DNA from: Stramonita haemastoma | Lineage: Eukaryota > Mollusca > Gastropoda > Neogastropoda > Muricidae | Direction: 5' to 3' | Length of the DNA stretch: 17,500 nucleotides | Assembly: GCA_030674155.1 (NCBI GenBank) | Contig: CM060334.1 | Coordinates: 33,237,341 to 33,254,840, forward strand | Shown here: piece by piece, positions 1-8,288 of the stretch | How positions within the stretch are numbered: the first letter of the stretch is position 1 | How the letters are laid out: every line of letters starts with the position of its first letter | Notes under the pieces: generated by a model | Seen by the model: only the letters and a program-made list of their open reading frames with translations | The model's database searches: none | Told to the model about the DNA's origin: nothing | Position numbers and translations under genes: made by a program

Positions 1-110
1 AAAAGAAAAGGAACGCGTAAAAAAAACAAAACAACAACAATAACAGAAAAAAAGAACCACCCCAAAACCAAAAAAACCAAACAAAGACACAAAAGGAAAC
101 TAGCCAGAAG
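1..110. repeat. A-rich low-complexity stretch
   Basis: The + strand is almost entirely A with scattered C and G; T is nearly absent. It looks like ordinary low-complexity intergenic or intronic DNA. No gene, promoter or tail of a recognisable retroelement can be identified; an A-rich SINE or LINE tail is possible but no body is visible next to it. Confidence 0.6.
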
Positions 111-189
111 CCATCGTCTACAAACTCAAGGCGTTCTTTATTTGATTATACAAGCCAGACGTGCCCATACCAATTGAAAAAGAAAACAG

Positions 190-240
190 AAGGAGGAGGA
201 TGGGGAGGGAAGGAGGTAGGGGGTGGGTGGGGGGGTGGCG
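190..240 (+). other. G-rich tract with putative G-quadruplex motif
   Basis: Purine-rich, G-dominated sequence immediately left of the first (GA)n array. Positions 219-235 contain G runs of 5, 3 and 7 separated by single T bases. The last run can supply two G-triplets, so the tract fits the G3+N1-7 pattern. Two further G runs lie at 202-205 and 207-209. Folding is inferred from the pattern only. Confidence 0.5.
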
Positions 241-266
241 GTCAGGGTTTCTAACTGCCTACCATA

Positions 267-407
<141 letters not shown>

Positions 408-592
408 CCCTAGGGGCAGAACGTCGCTCTGGTCTGACTCCTTTACTCTTTCCCCACAACAGACCTTGACGTTCAGAAATCATATCAGTCCCTTAGGGAC
501 GGGCCCTCACTATTGGGAGTTCAATGCTGGCGAAAAAGAGAATTTTATACAGAAAAAAAGCATACTGTGTGCTTTTCGGTTTGAGAGCGAAG
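408..592. other. Unique spacer, nothing recognised
   Basis: Mixed-composition sequence between repeat tracts. The open frame crossing it is carried in from the (GA)n array and has no recognisable domain. Confidence 0.5.
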
Positions 593-760
593 AGGTTGGT
601 TGGTTGTTTGCTTGCTTGGTACATGATTGGTTATTTTTCTGGTTGTTATGTTGTTGCTGCTGTGTTGTTTCTTTTGTTGTTGCTGCTGTAGTTGTTTGTT
701 TGTTGTTGTAGGTGATGTTACTGCTGTTGTGAATAACGGTAGTGTGGATGAATGGTGGTT
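593..760. repeat. GTT/GCT-rich low-complexity tract
   Basis: The + strand is dominated by imperfect GTT, GCT and GGTT units: (GGTT) near 595-612, then (TTG/CTG) triplets to about 735. C and A are rare. Translations are Leu/Val/Cys-rich on + and Gln/Asn/Thr-rich on -, which is what such triplets give by chance. It looks like a decayed trinucleotide repeat. Confidence 0.65.
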
Positions 761-939
761 GGGGGTAGTGGTGGGAGAAAAAGGGTTCAGAGATGATCGT
801 GAAGTTACTTAAGGACTCGTGTATAGACACCTTGGTATGTTCTTTCATTTTTCCATTATGTCATTCCTTTTTGTGTTGGTCTTTGGTCTACAATACTTTA
901 AAATGACAACATCAAGTATCTTAGTTTGTTTTAACACTG
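761..939. other. Unique AT-rich spacer
   Basis: No gene, RNA or repeat could be supported here. Short frames on both strands lack domain features. Confidence 0.45.
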
Positions 940-955
940 CCCCCCCCCCCCCCCC
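940..955. repeat. Poly(C) run, 16 C
   Basis: An uninterrupted run of 16 C on the + strand, preceded by a unique AT-rich stretch. It is one of several long C or G runs in this window. Confidence 0.95.
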
Positions 956-1130
956 ACCTCGTTTCAAGTTATATAGTAGTTTATACCTTTCTCTACCCTT
1001 TTTCTCCAACTGCCCCCTCTTTGCCCTTCCTCCAAGTAACATATTATATACATGATGTATGTATAAAATAGCTATAAAAAAAGAAGAAGTTATCTACAAA
1101 AGCAAGACCACTTGCAGTCCACATAGCACA
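956..1130. other. Unique spacer, pyrimidine-rich at left
   Basis: Pyrimidine-rich at 978-1030, then AT-rich and AAG-rich near 1076-1092. I see no coding or RNA feature. Confidence 0.4.
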
Positions 1131-1166
1131 ACAGACAGACAGACAGACAGACATACAGACAGACAA
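1131..1166. repeat. (ACAG)n microsatellite
   Basis: About nine units of ACAG with one ACAT variant, directly abutting the (GA)n array on its right. The unit differs from a doubled GA unit by one base, as in the other ACAG/GA junctions of this window. Confidence 0.93.
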
Positions 1167-1193
1167 AGAGAGAGAGAGAGAGAGACAGAGAAC

Positions 1194-1256
<63 letters not shown>

Positions 1257-1258
1257 GA

Positions 1259-1332
<74 letters not shown>
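1167..1332. repeat. (GA)n microsatellite, about 166 bases
   Basis: Long GA array with small ACAG and GAGGAGGAGAT interruptions near 1185-1203 and 1252-1262. A small GA echo follows at 1352-1361. Both-strand frames are dipeptide repeats (Arg-Glu or Ser-Leu) and not genes. Confidence 0.97.
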
Positions 1333-1340
<8 letters not shown>

Positions 1341-1756
1341 TAAGGTACGCACGAGAGAGAGAGCATAAAGGTACGCTTGGGCGCAGAACGAAAATGAAGC
1401 AATTACATGAACATAAACTATAAACCCGAAAAGCGAGGACGGGAGTCAACGACTACGAGCTATTTTCCTCCGTATATTTTTTATTTCTTACAGCCCCAAA
1501 AGAGGGGGAAACATGGCCACCTCTCTACTAGTGCAATCAGATAGTCGACCGAAATAGCGCAGCTGACTTCGACACGAGGAAAGACAGGTACATTGATTCT
1601 AAGAAGTTGTAGAATCACCTTCTTGATTCCCCAATGTGTGTGGTTCCCCCACCTCTTCGAACAGCCCATAATGCTGTACCCCCCACATAGTAAAAATGAC
1701 CCCTGGATGATAATTATTTCCCAAACGCACAGGAGTAGTTCAGAGAAGGGAGGCGC
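1333..1756. other. Unique spacer, nothing recognised
   Basis: Mixed-composition sequence. A 62-codon minus-strand frame (1481-1669) and a 67-codon plus-strand frame (1593-1796) have no recognisable domain, signal peptide or splice context, and the second runs into the poly(G) tract. Confidence 0.4.
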
Positions 1757-1781
1757 GGGGGGGGGGGGGGGGGGGGGGGGG
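1757..1781. repeat. Poly(G) run, 25 G
   Basis: The longest homopolymer of the window: 25 consecutive G on the + strand, preceded by GCGC. It satisfies any G-quadruplex pattern. Exact length should be treated as uncertain because such runs are error-prone in sequencing. Confidence 0.95.
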
Positions 1782-2715
1782 TGTTGGAAGCCATGATGAT
1801 TTCAAAGATTTTGGTTGTGTGAGTTCTGTGTCCGTGTATTTCTTTTAATGACAGATTTGTTCGGCTAATATCTGGCATTGAAAATGATCCCTTATGCCCT
1901 TTTGGGTGGGAACAAAATTTCTAGTACTTAATGTCATATAGTTAACATGATTCCAACATTATTTTCCATTGCCAATCTCGGTAACCGTCTCACTGAAGTG
2001 AAACTCTGGTTTTACAAAACAAAATATCATTTACACCCTACTAGATCTGGCTTTTACATGCATGACAACTGTGACATAAGTTGTGGTAATATGGAATTTG
2101 AAGCAATCAAAAGAGAAAAAAGGTAAGGCTTGGGTAACGTAATGCTACATTCGAAACAATATATTGATTCTTGATAGCCACTTGTATAGTTATAAAAGCT
2201 TTTCTTCGTATTTTTCGTACTAAAATTCAGCTGGGTGTTATGTCTAGCGTGAAAAATCCTGCCTTGTCTGAAAATCACTTCTAGATCTGCCGTAGTTTCT
2301 TAATATCCATACAAATTTCAGTGTACCAAGTAAATATCTAAAAAAAACAAAAACAAATCTAGCATACCTCTTAGACATCTGCGAAATAAAAATCTGGCAT
2401 GCCCACTTTCATTCAAAAGAATCTGCACAGTCTATTCATGACAGTAACTTGCTTACTCTCTGTTCTTAACAGTCTTGCATAACTCACTACAGCTGCATAC
2501 TACTACTGTCCTCTCTCCTCTAAGTGTTGTTTTAAATTCATCTCTCAAAGCGACGTATCACCTCACAGTGACAATCCACTCCATGCCACCATCCAAAATT
2601 TGCCCTGGATAGCAAGACTTTGAAACCAGGGGGAGATAAAACGGAACGTTACACCGCTTATTTTCCGTCACCTGCTTCAATCGTCTGTGGCAAGTTGGAA
2701 ATAGAAGCCAGTAGC
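1782..2715. other. Unique AT-rich region, no gene
   Basis: About 930 bases of ordinary AT-rich sequence. The only frame of note (minus, 2054-2278, 74 codons) lacks recognisable features. No microsatellite longer than a few units, no tRNA-like boxes and no terminal repeat were found. Confidence 0.45.
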
Positions 2716-2717
2716 AA

Positions 2718-2730
2718 CAGCAGCAGCAGC
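2718..2730. repeat. Short (CAG)n tract
   Basis: Four CAG units, part of a slightly longer degenerate stretch with AGCAA and ATCAG at its edges. Too short to be notable alone. Confidence 0.8.
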
Positions 2731-2756
2731 ATCAGAAGGTAAGAAACCACACTAGG

Positions 2757-2763
2757 GGAGGGG

Positions 2764-2829
<66 letters not shown>

Positions 2830-2876
2830 GAGAGAGGTGGGGAGGAGAGAGACAGAGACAGAGGAGACAGAGAGAC

Positions 2877-2909
<33 letters not shown>

Positions 2910-2948
2910 CAGAGAGGAGAGAGAGAACAGAGAGAGAGAGAGAGAGAG
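2757..2948. repeat. Imperfect (GA)n array
   Basis: About 190 bases of GA repeat, pure for about 40 bases (2781-2820), then broken by GGAG, GACAGA and GTGGGG interruptions. The broken right half suggests an older, decaying array. Frames on both strands are Arg-Glu-Thr or Ser-Leu repeats. Confidence 0.95.
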
Positions 2949-3280
2949 TGGAAATAACAGGACTGAGTTTACCTTGGAAAGGGGCCGATACAGTTTCTCC
3001 CCCAGTGGTGTGTTACGTGTGTTACTGTGGATGAGCAGAGAGAGACCACAGCGGGGAAAAATAACGGCATTCCATTCCTGTAAATATCCCACTATATCCT
3101 GCCCTCTTTTTTATGAATCAAGTTAAGAAAACCAAACAAAAAACCCACAAAACTTTATTCTGTGGCGTTGTGGGTGGACTTCTATTCTGCCAGCACGGAT
3201 TAAGTGGGTTAGGAATTCGAATGTAGAAACCGTGCACAGAAGTACACTACAATAAACCTTAACTAAAAGGTTAAAAGACA
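2949..3280. other. Unique spacer, nothing recognised
   Basis: Mixed-composition DNA between the GA array and the AAG array. No exon-like frame, RNA gene or element end could be supported. Confidence 0.4.
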
Positions 3281-3300
3281 CCACCACCACCCCCCAAAAA

Positions 3301-3384
3301 AAAGAAGAAGAAGAAGAAGAAGAAGAAGAAGAGAAGAAGAAGAAGAAGAAGAAGAAGAAGAAGAAGAAGAAGAAGAGAGAAGAG
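3301..3384. repeat. (AAG)n microsatellite
   Basis: AAG triplets with a GAG phase shift near 3331 and a degenerate GA-rich right edge. The + strand is all purine across the tract. It is preceded by an ACC-triplet and C/A-rich stretch (3280-3300). Confidence 0.95.
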
Positions 3385-3432
3385 GAAACAAAGAAAACAA
3401 AACAAATACCACCTCCGAAAAACAGAACCCCC

Positions 3433-3433
<1 letters not shown>

Positions 3434-3506
<73 letters not shown>

Positions 3507-3524
3507 ACGCACACACACACACAC
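3434..3524. repeat. (AC)n microsatellite
   Basis: AC repeat with one AA interruption at 3466-3467 and three GC-containing units (CGCACA) near 3497-3511. Alternating purine-pyrimidine sequence of this kind is Z-DNA-prone. Confidence 0.96.
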
Positions 3525-3875
<351 letters not shown>

Positions 3876-3898
3876 GAATTTGTCAGATTTCATGTATT

Positions 3899-3910
3899 GT
3901 CTGTCTGTCT

Positions 3911-3996
<86 letters not shown>

Positions 3997-4019
3997 TCTC
4001 TCTCTCTCTGTTTCTCTCC
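3899..4019. repeat. (CTGT)n-(CT)37 array, right arm of inverted repeat
   Basis: Three CTGT units at 3899-3911 lead into a perfect (CT)37 at 3917-3990, then degenerate CT to 4019 ending in a C run. The CT stretch is complementary to the GA array at 3774-3873. The + strand frames are Ser-Leu repeats. Confidence 0.96.
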
Positions 4020-4224
4020 CCCCCCTACTACCTCATCTTCTCTCTTTCCTATCTATGACGCACATCCAAAACAAAACAAAACAAAAAACCCACCAACAAA
4101 CCCATCACACTTTTAACCCCACACTCCCAACATCATCCTCACACCTCCTATACTCCTCCCTCCACCAACGCCTTCACGCTCAATTCCATTTCCATTTTCG
4201 TCCCTTCCAGATCTGGGCTGCATG
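4020..4224. other. A/C- and pyrimidine-rich spacer
   Basis: C-rich, then A/C-rich with short AAAAC units (4068-4088), then pyrimidine-rich sequence. No gene recognised. Confidence 0.4.
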
Positions 4225-4304
4225 CATACATACATAGATACATAGATACATACAATACATAATACATACATACATAATACACACACACACACAACACACA
4301 CACA

Positions 4305-4335
<31 letters not shown>

Positions 4336-4446
4336 TACATACATACATACATACATACATACATACATACATACATACATACATAACATACATACATATC
4401 ATACATCTATACATACATACATCTATACATACATCTATACATACAT

Positions 4447-4504
<58 letters not shown>
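4225..4504. repeat. Compound (ACAT)n-(AC)n-(ACAT)n-(ACAG)n microsatellite
   Basis: Four blocks follow one another: imperfect ACAT with AGAT variants (4225-4277), AC with extra-A interruptions (about 4278-4331), ACAT with CTAT variants (4330-4447), and a clean (ACAG) block (4447-4504). Neighbouring blocks differ by a single base of the unit or by doubling it. The + strand has almost no G until the ACAG block. Minus-strand frames are Tyr-Val-Cys-Met repeats and not genes. Confidence 0.96.
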
Positions 4505-4505
<1 letters not shown>

Positions 4506-5091
4506 TCTACATGTATTTATAAATGGGGAATCCAGCAAACTGGCTGGCATCCGAAAAGCCCAGATAGACCTAGCCACCTCACTGCTACTGCTGCTGGGCC
4601 CTATAGTGGAAACTCTTCCTATCTATCTCTCAGGTGAGCTGATAGAGCGATAACCACCTCCTCCTCCCCTCTTCCATATTTTTAGGCCCTCTAGCTCTCT
4701 CTGGTATGGGACCCTCACCTCTTCCACTCTTCAGCGTCCGTGCCAACGATGATGATAATGTAAGTGTGCGGCCCACGCAGGTTCCCTTTTTACTACGTAC
4801 ATGCATACTACACCCGTTACAATGCCAAAAGGGTCTTTCATTCACGGATTTTGTTGTGTACGCTATTTTGCAAAGAGTTTGATACTATACTGATAGTTCA
4901 GAAGCGTCAGCTGATGGTCGAAAGCAGCTTTCACCTTTTAATCCTCTAAACGTAGCTTCGAATCTAGCTATGTACCTATGAGGTTAGACCACTGAGATTT
5001 TACAGTTTCAGAACCGCCAGTGCCTTAATCAGTTTTCATGCGTAATGCAAAAACTTTGTGTGTCCATTAAACCAAACATTGTTAAGGGCGA
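4505..5091. other. Unique region, no gene
   Basis: Nearly 600 bases of mixed sequence. Frames at 4630-4845 (minus) and 4764-4949 (plus) are short, mutually overlapping and featureless. No tRNA-like boxes or long repeats found. Confidence 0.45.
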
Positions 5092-5214
5092 AATTGCGAA
5101 GGAGAGGAAGGAGATGAAGAAGAAGACGGAGGGGGAGAATTGCGAAGAAGAATTGCGAAGAAGTAGAAGAAATGCAAAGGACAAGAATTGCGAAGAAGAA
5201 TAACGAAGAATTGC
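5092..5214. repeat. Degenerate 13-base minisatellite (AATTGCGAAGAAG)
   Basis: The unit AATTGCGAAGAAG occurs exactly at 5138-5150, 5151-5163 and 5186-5198. A variant start (AATTGCGAAGG) lies at 5093-5103 and a partial unit (GAATTGC) near 5208-5214. The intervening sequence is AAG- and GGA-rich. The first two exact copies are in direct tandem. It looks like a small array decaying by substitution and AAG slippage. Confidence 0.7.
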
Positions 5215-5372
5215 ACATTAATATTACACCTATCTATATATCCTAATTACTAATGTATGATAGTGCATTCTGATATTTCGTTTCTTATTTCAAACATGTT
5301 TTTTGTCGCCTCTTTGGGATTTTGCGCATAGGTTAAGTTGATCTGACAACCTAAAAGTGAGTAAGTGATGGT
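5215..5372. other. Unique AT-rich spacer
   Basis: Nothing recognised. Confidence 0.4.
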
Positions 5373-5390
5373 GGGGGGGGGGGGGGGGGG
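5373..5390. repeat. Poly(G) run, 18 G
   Basis: Eighteen consecutive G, separated by only TT from the GA-rich compound array on its right. Confidence 0.94.
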
Positions 5391-5392
5391 TT

Positions 5393-5489
5393 AGAGAGAG
5401 AGGGGAGAGAGAGAGAGAGAGGAGAGAGAGAGAGGGGGGGAGAAGGAGGTGGAGGGGAGGTAGGGAGGGAGGGAGGGAGGGAGGGAGAA
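5393..5489. repeat. (GA)n/(GGGA)n purine tract
   Basis: GA repeats with G-run interruptions (5393-5459), passing into a (GGGA) block at about 5462-5487. Nearly every base on the + strand is a purine. The repeated G triplets fit a G-quadruplex pattern. Confidence 0.93.
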
Positions 5490-5510
5490 GACAGACAGAC
5501 AGACGGAGGG

Positions 5511-5564
<54 letters not shown>
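5490..5564. repeat. (ACAG)n microsatellite
   Basis: ACAG units with one CGGAGGG interruption near 5503-5511, otherwise regular to 5564. It sits between two purine-only tracts. Confidence 0.95.
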
Positions 5565-5565
<1 letters not shown>

Positions 5566-5662
5566 AGAGAAGAAGAAGAAGAAGAAGAAGAAGAAGAAGA
5601 AGAAGAAGAAGAAGAGAAGAAGAAGAGAAGAAGAAGAAGAAGAAGAAGAAGAAGAAGAGAAG

Positions 5663-5752
<90 letters not shown>

Positions 5753-5786
5753 GAGAGAAGAAGAGAGGAGAGAGAGAGAGAGAGAG
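5565..5786. repeat. (AAG)n-(GA)n homopurine tract, about 222 bases
   Basis: AAG triplets with occasional GAG shifts (5565-5657) run into GA repeats with GGAG interruptions (5658-5786). From 5564 to 5786 I see no pyrimidine on the + strand. Long homopurine mirror repeats of this kind are known to adopt triplex (H-DNA) forms; that is inference here. Minus-strand frames are Ser/Leu/Phe repeats. Confidence 0.96.
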
Positions 5787-6189
5787 CACTTAAGACAATC
5801 ACACAGACAGTCGTTTCCAGTGCAACTTATCAAGTTGTTTTCAAGTGTGCAGCACTATCGATCCGCTGCTTTGTCTAAAAAAGAATTTTTAAAAAAGCCC
5901 AACAAACTCAAAAGAGAACCAAAAAAAAACCCACCTCCCAACTTGTCTGCTGAGTTTTCCTTTTCATTTTAAGCCAGAAAAATATTAATCTTCAGCTTAG
6001 TTGGGTTTTGCTTGCTTATTTCTTAGGGGGAAGCCTTTTCACTGTTTTCAGGCTGGCCAAGTCATATGCAGCTTGTTTTTTTGGCGGAACACTGTTTTGA
6101 CGTGCCAGCTTGTTTTCGTTTCTTCAGCAGCGTAACAATCAGAACGCTTTCTGCCTTCAGTAGAAAAACTCCCTCCCTCCTCCCCCACC

Positions 6190-6190
<1 letters not shown>
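5787..6190. other. Unique spacer, nothing recognised
   Basis: AT-rich, with an A-rich patch at 5875-5940. A + strand frame opens at 6066 but becomes Ser-Leu and Cys-Met-Tyr-Val repeat once it enters the arrays downstream, so it is not supported as a gene. Confidence 0.45.

Positions 6191-6240
<50 letters not shown>
6191..6240. repeat. (CT)n microsatellite
   Basis: About 50 bases of CT repeat followed by a pyrimidine-rich flank to about 6320. Confidence 0.95.
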
Positions 6241-6241
<1 letters not shown>

Positions 6242-6327
6242 CTTCGTCTTCCCTACTCAGATTTCTTCCCCTTTTGTTTTCTGTTTCTCCGTGCTTTTCC
6301 CATTTTACTCCATAGTTTCCGTCTTAG

Positions 6328-6690
6328 GTATGTATGTATGTATGTATGTATGTATGTATGTATGTATGTTTTGTATGTATGTATGTATGTATGTGTGTGT
6401 GTGTATGTATTGTGTGTATGTATGTATGTGTGTGTATGTATGTGTGTATGTATGTATGTATGTATGTATGTATGTATGTATGTAGTATGTATGTATGTAT
6501 GTATGTATGTATGTATGTATGTATGTACGTACGTACGTACGTACGTACGTATGTATGTTGTATGTATTTGTGTGTGTGTGTATGTATGTGTGTGTGTGTA
6601 TGTATGTATGTATGTATGTATGTATGTATGTATGTATGTATGTATGTATGTATGTATGTATGTATGTATGTATGTATGTATGTATGTATC
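6328..6690. repeat. (GTAT)n array with GT-rich blocks and a (GTAC)n core
   Basis: About 360 bases built mostly of GTAT units, with (GT)n blocks near 6391-6405, 6428-6446 and 6570-6600 and single-base phase shifts (for example 6367-6372 and 6483-6487). Six perfect ACGT units occupy 6527-6550. All six reading frames give Tyr-Val-Cys-Met or Ile-His-Thr repeats; frames of 120 or more codons here are repeat translations. Confidence 0.97.
6527..6550. repeat. Self-complementary (ACGT)6 block
   Basis: Six ACGT units lie inside the (GTAT)n array. The block is its own reverse complement over 24 bases and carries six CpG sites in an otherwise CpG-poor array. It differs from GTAT units by one T-to-C change per unit. 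Confidence 0.93.
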
Positions 6691-6710
6691 ATTGAGGGCT
6701 GACGTTAAAT

Positions 6711-6750
6711 AAAGGGGAAAAACAGGGGGAAAAAAAGAAAAGAAAAAACA
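6711..6750. repeat. Purine-rich A/G stretch
   Basis: Runs of A alternating with GGGG or GGGGG, purine-only apart from a few bases. Low complexity; no function assigned. Confidence 0.5.
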
Positions 6751-6784
6751 TGTAATGCTTCAGCCATTACCCAAGCAAAAATAA

Positions 6785-6786
<2 letters not shown>

Positions 6787-6839
<53 letters not shown>

Positions 6840-6910
6840 AACTCTCTCTTCCCCCTCCTCCCTCTCTCCATCCACCCCCCCCCACCCCCACCCCACCCCA
6901 CACCTTCCTC
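6787..6910. repeat. (CT)n array and C-rich polypyrimidine tract
   Basis: CT repeat at 6787-6839 with one CC interruption, then a mixed C/T tract and a C-rich part (6871-6900, including nine C at 6875-6883). The C clusters could form a G-quadruplex on the minus strand. It is complementary in kind to the (GGGA)-(GA) array at 7160-7271, about 250-350 bases away. Confidence 0.93.
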
Positions 6911-7159
6911 GATAAAAGACATATCAGCCGAATGGGATGGGAGTGGAGTGGAGGGCAGCACACAGGGAGGGATATATATTAAAAACGTTGCTGTTTGCAA
7001 AGCACTCAGGTGGAGGAATAAACTAGCCCCCCGTAAGAGTGGGGTTCTGACCTCCCATCTCCGCCACTGCCTGGAAACGCTTCTGATAGCTTTGAAGTTA
7101 CCATATGCGCCGCGCGCGCATGAAAATGTCAATCAATGGGCGTGTTGTCTGTCAGTGAC
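6911..7159. other. Unique spacer containing a GC-rich inverted repeat
   Basis: Mixed sequence with no supported gene. At 7105-7121 the bases ATGCGC and GCGCAT flank CGCGC, giving a 6-base-arm inverted repeat inside an alternating CG stretch, a Z-DNA-prone pattern. Confidence 0.5.
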
Positions 7160-7189
7160 AGGGAGGGAGGGAGAGAGAGGGAGGGAGGG

Positions 7190-7271
<82 letters not shown>
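7160..7271. repeat. (GGGA)n-(GA)n homopurine array
   Basis: GGGA-type units (7160-7191) lead into an 80-base perfect GA run (7192-7271). The + strand is all purine across 112 bases. Same block order (GGGA next to GA) as at 5393-5489, reversed at 16105-16169. Confidence 0.96.
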
Positions 7272-7273
<2 letters not shown>

Positions 7274-7343
7274 AATCGGTGGTCATATGAAACATGGTGG
7301 ATACTAATGGAAAAAGAGTTACAGATTTGACATACTATATTCA

Positions 7344-7388
7344 ACACACACGAACACACACAAAACACAACACATAGACACACACACT
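7344..7388. repeat. Degenerate (AC)n tract
   Basis: AC-rich sequence with AA, CG and TAG interruptions; a decayed AC repeat. Confidence 0.8.
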
Positions 7389-7398
7389 ACAAAAAGAG

Positions 7399-7461
7399 TC
7401 TCTCTGCTCTCATCATCTCTCTCCCTCTCCTCTCTCTCCTCTCTCTCACTCTCTCTCTCTG
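7399..7461. repeat. Imperfect (CT)n tract
   Basis: CT repeat broken by GCTCTCATCAT, CCC and CA interruptions, followed by a short AC-rich patch (7462-7484). Confidence 0.88.
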
Positions 7462-7484
7462 AACACACAACACACAACAAACAT

Positions 7485-7740
7485 TTGGCACACAAAAAAA
7501 CAAAGTTGCATATATGCCCTTATTGTATAGATTACAGAAGTAGTAAAGTCTGTCCCGATCCGGGTCTACCCGATTCACGGGCGACGTTTTCCACCTGCGC
7601 AAACAGTGAAATCGTGTGCTGGGCCCATGTCGTGTTTTAAAAAAAAGTGAACATACGCCTTGCCTAATTTTGTAAGGCTTTTCTGTTTTACTTGTTTTTG
7701 TTCTTCTCTGGTTCTGTTCAGCACACGCTCTGTACCACTA
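7485..7740. other. Unique spacer, nothing recognised
   Basis: Mixed sequence. Frames crossing it owe their length to the neighbouring AC array. Confidence 0.4.
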
Positions 7741-7772
7741 CTCTCCCCCCCCCTCTCTCTCTCTTTCCACAT

Positions 7773-7855
<83 letters not shown>

Positions 7856-7902
7856 CAGACAGACACGCATACACGACAGACACACAAACACAACACAACA
7901 AC

Positions 7903-7940
<38 letters not shown>

Positions 7941-7946
7941 ACACAC
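7741..7946. repeat. (CT)n-(AC)n compound array, left half of mirror structure
   Basis: Order from the left: CT with nine C (7741-7768), AC with one CC break (7774-7853), a variable GACAGAC/CGCATAC stretch (7854-7890), ACAACAACA (about 7894-7904), then AC to 7946. This order is mirrored in reverse complement on the other side of a 118-base spacer. His-Thr and Cys-Val frames through here are repeat translations. Confidence 0.94.
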
Positions 7947-8064
7947 GGGATTGATCAGCAGAGAATGAAACAGACAGTTTTGGTTCTACTACACATGAAG
8001 AAGCAAGCGGATGGGGCGAACAACATTTTAGTCTCCTTGCTAGACAAACACAGCCAGGTCACTT

Positions 8065-8071
8065 GGTGTGT

Positions 8072-8104
<33 letters not shown>

Positions 8105-8262
8105 ACGTTGTGTGTGTGTGTGTTGTGTGTGTGTTGTTGTTGTTGTTGTGTCTGTGTCTTGGAGAGAGATGGGTGAGAGAGAGAGTAGGAGTGAGGAGAG
8201 AGGAGAGGATGAGAGAAGATGGATGAGATGAGAGAGAGAGAAGAGAGAGACTGAGGAGAGAG
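8065..8262. repeat. (GT)n-(GTT)n-(GA)n compound array, right half of mirror structure
   Basis: GT repeat (8065-8103), a GACGTTG interruption, GT again, five to six GTT triplets (8132-8148), a TGTCTGTGTC stretch to 8158, then imperfect GA with TGAG and GGAT interruptions (8161-8262). Read on the minus strand the order CT, GACA-like, CAA, AC matches the left half at 7741-7946. Confidence 0.93.
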
Positions 8263-8271
8263 GACTATGCC

Positions 8272-8288
8272 CGTGCGCGCCGCGCACG
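8272..8288. other. GC-rich inverted repeat, 8-base arms
   Basis: CGTGCGCG and CGCGCACG flank a single C. Perfect arms, nearly all alternating purine-pyrimidine, so hairpin and Z-DNA forms are both plausible. It lies directly right of the GA-rich end of the mirror structure. No known binding site is assigned. Confidence 0.7.

Noticed and set aside
3301..3384. (AAG)n as the tail of a second SINE family
   Set aside because: The sequence upstream shows no pol III boxes or SINE core; it is treated as a plain microsatellite.
6324..6712. Frames of 120 or more codons on both strands
   Set aside because: All are Tyr-Val-Cys-Met or Ile-His-Thr translations of the (GTAT)n array; a four-base unit is open in all phases.
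7692..8231. 179-codon + strand frame, the longest in the window
   Set aside because: His-Thr repeat, then Cys-Val repeat, from the AC and GT arrays with a short unique link. No domain.
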